DNA of 64,000 bases from Stenotrophomonas sp. 169 (lineage in GTDB: Bacteria; Pseudomonadota; Gammaproteobacteria; Xanthomonadales; Xanthomonadaceae): the NCBI RefSeq assembly GCF_014621775.1, contig NZ_CP061204.1, positions 2,748,501 through 2,812,500 on the forward strand, read 5' to 3'. Of the stretch, positions 62,571 through 64,000 are shown piece by piece. The notes beneath the pieces are model-generated. The model searched no databases and was not told where the DNA came from. It saw only the letters and a program-made list of their open reading frames with translations. Made by a program: the position numbers and the translations under genes. The first letter of the stretch is position 1. Each line of letters starts with the position of its first letter.

Positions 62571-64000
62571 TCACAGTGCGCGCAGTTCCCACGCGCGGTG
62601 GATGCGCGCGTTGCGCTCGAAATCCGGTCCGATGGTGCGCGGGCTGATCTCCCGGCAATTGGCGAACTCGGCAATCGCATTTTCTTCCAGCTTGAAGCGA
62701 CGGAAGTTGTTGGAGAAATACAGAACACCACCGGGCGCGAGGCGCGCAACGGCCGCACGCAGCATCCGCACCTGCTCGCGCTGCACATCGAAGTCTTCGG
62801 CACGAGCCGAGTTGGAGAAGGTCGGCGGATCGCAGAAGATCACGTCGTACAACCCTTCATCGGCCTCCAGCCACGCCATGGCGTCGGCCTGCACCAGCAG
62901 GTGCTGGTTGCCGCCCTGCCCGTTCAACGCCAGGTTGTCGTAGCACCACTGCAGGTACGTGGCGGACAGATCCACGCTGGTCGTGCTGGCCGCCCCCGCC
63001 ACCGCCGCCTGCACACTGGCGACGCCGGTGTAGCAGAACAGATTGAGGAAGTGCTTGCCGCGGATCTGTTCGGCCATCGTCCGGCGCAGCGGGCGGTGGT
63101 CCAGGAACAGACCGGTGTCCAGGTAATCGAACAGGTTCACCCGCAGCAGCGCATCGTTTTCGCGCACGACCAGGAACTCATCCCGACGCTCGAAGCGGCC
63201 GTACTTGCTGCCGCCCTTGCCGCGCTCGCGCGACTTCAGCGCTACCTGTTCCGGCGGCACCTGGAATACCTCGCGCGCGGCCGACAGCAGCTCGTTGCGG
63301 CGACGGCGCACGTCATGCTCGGGAATGGTGGCCGGCGCGGCGTACTCCTGCACATGCAGGAACGTGCGGCCCTTGCCACCGTCCTCTTCGTATACGTCGA
63401 TGGCGGCCGCATATTCCGGCAGGTCGGCATCGTAGGCGCGATAGCAGGTGATCTGCTCACGGCCACGCCACGTCTTGAATTTCTTCAGGTTCTTGCGGAT
63501 GCGGTTGGCCACCATCTGCGCGCCTTCGCTCAGCTCGCGCGGAATGGCCGGGTCACGCTTCGGCACGGCGACCGGATCGCAGACGATCAAGGCACATTCC
63601 AGTGCGCCATTGAACATCTGGTACTTCTTGCCAGCGCGCAGGCCGGTAGCGAACGCCAGATCGTCATTGCCGCACAGCAGGCTGGCCCGCCATTGCGGCA
63701 CCGCCTTCTGCAAGGCGTCGCCGAGGCGGCGGTACAGCGCCGGATCGGCCGCCAAGCGCTCGTCATAGGGCGGGTTGCAGACCACCGTACCGATGTCCAG
63801 CGGGGGGGCCGGCAGGTCCACGATGTCGGCGCGGGTGAAGGTGATGGCATGCGAAACACCGGCCACTTCCGCGTTCTCGCGTGCGGCGGCGATGGCGAGC
63901 GGATCGATGTCACTGCCGAACACCACCGGCTTCAGCGCGGCCAGGCCTGCGGTTTCACGCTCACGGGCTTCGGCCAGCAGGGTCTTCCAGTTGTCCTTGT
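62571..64000 (-). CDS. rlmKL: RlmKL bifunctional 23S rRNA methyltransferase (N-terminus beyond window)
   Basis: The frame is open from 64000 to the stop at 62571, about 476 codons, covering the end of the RlmL domain and all of the RlmK domain. RlmL makes m2G2445 and RlmK m7G2069 in 23S rRNA. Visible motifs: [19 protein letters not shown] and [11 protein letters not shown] (RlmL, NPPY) and then [20 protein letters not shown] and [20 protein letters not shown] (RlmK). The THUMP domain and true start lie outside the window. Confidence 0.95.
   Translation of the reverse strand, partial: KDNWKTLLAEARERETAGLAALKPVVFGSDIDPLAIAAARENAEVAGVSHAITFTRADIVDLPAPPLDIGTVVCNPPYDERLAADPALYRRLGDALQKAVPQWRASLLCGNDDLAFATGLRAGKKYQMFNGALECALIVCDPVAVPKRDPAIPRELSEGAQMVANRIRKNLKKFKTWRGREQITCYRAYDADLPEYAAAIDVYEEDGGKGRTFLHVQEYAAPATIPEHDVRRRRNELLSAAREVFQVPPEQVALKSRERGKGGSKYGRFERRDEFLVVRENDALLRVNLFDYLDTGLFLDHRPLRRTMAEQIRGKHFLNLFCYTGVASVQAAVAGAASTTSVDLSATYLQWCYDNLALNGQGGNQHLLVQADAMAWLEADEGLYDVIFCDPPTFSNSARAEDFDVQREQVRMLRAAVARLAPGGVLYFSNNFRRFKLEENAIAEFANCREISPRTIGPDFERNARIHRAWELRAL

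Overview
The window is high-GC gammaproteobacterial chromosome, most likely Stenotrophomonas (Xanthomonadaceae). Evidence: the petABC-sspA-sspB and miaB-phoH-ybeY-corC orders, DUF2272, DUF3301, DUF4105 and DUF4124 proteins, and above all dense GTAG-headed repetitive extragenic palindromes (REPs) of the S. maltophilia SMAG type. Both ends cut a gene: pilY1 on the left and rlmKL on the right. I recognised no rRNA, tRNA, CRISPR, insertion sequence or prophage.

Layout. 1-5.0 kb: minus-strand minor-pilin operon fimT-pilV-pilW-pilX-pilY1, linked by 4-base overlaps. 5.2-10.0 kb: nucleotide nucleosidase ppnN and a large Oar-like TonB receptor, separated by two tandem terminators. 10.3-12.0 kb: an SDR protein without its catalytic residues, a monothiol glutaredoxin, and a divergent superoxide-dismutase-fold protein without three of four metal ligands. 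12.1-16.1 kb: purE-purK, a Trm112-like gene with nadC, and a DUF2272 protein. 16.2-19.8 kb: small secreted and membrane proteins, then sspB and sspA separated by a 94-bp-period REP array. 19.9-25.4 kb: cytochrome bc1 (petABC), a lytic transglycosylase, and a WYL regulator divergent from a glutathione S-transferase. 25.7-32.9 kb: miaB, phoH, ybeY, two small membrane or periplasmic proteins, corC, a DUF4105 protease-like protein and corA.

33.0-53.2 kb is mainly a polyamine region: semialdehyde dehydrogenase, potG-potH-potI, a three-component MFS efflux pump, potF, a 114-bp-period REP array, puuA-puuD, divergent puuB overlapping a diguanylate cyclase gene, bacteriohemerythrin, an MHS transporter, a small frameshifted gene at a 5-bp repeat, and a class III aminotransferase. 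Together these genes could import putrescine, glutamylate and oxidise it, and pass the carbon through GABA to succinate. 53.3-57.6 kb: an orphan ParB-like protein, a DUF445 membrane protein, a LasA-like endopeptidase and a DUF4124 protein. 57.6-62.4 kb: an iron cassette with a Fur-box-like site, a siderophore receptor, DUF3649, PepSY and DUF3325 membrane proteins. rlmKL closes the window.

The points most worth a second look are the candidate phase-variable small gene with a strongly folded upstream leader (51.1-51.7 kb), two apparent pseudoenzymes flanking the glutaredoxin (10.3-12.0 kb), the two homogenised REP arrays, a minisatellite that looks derived from a REP head (54.2 kb), and a diguanylate cyclase translationally coupled to polyamine oxidation (47.5 kb).
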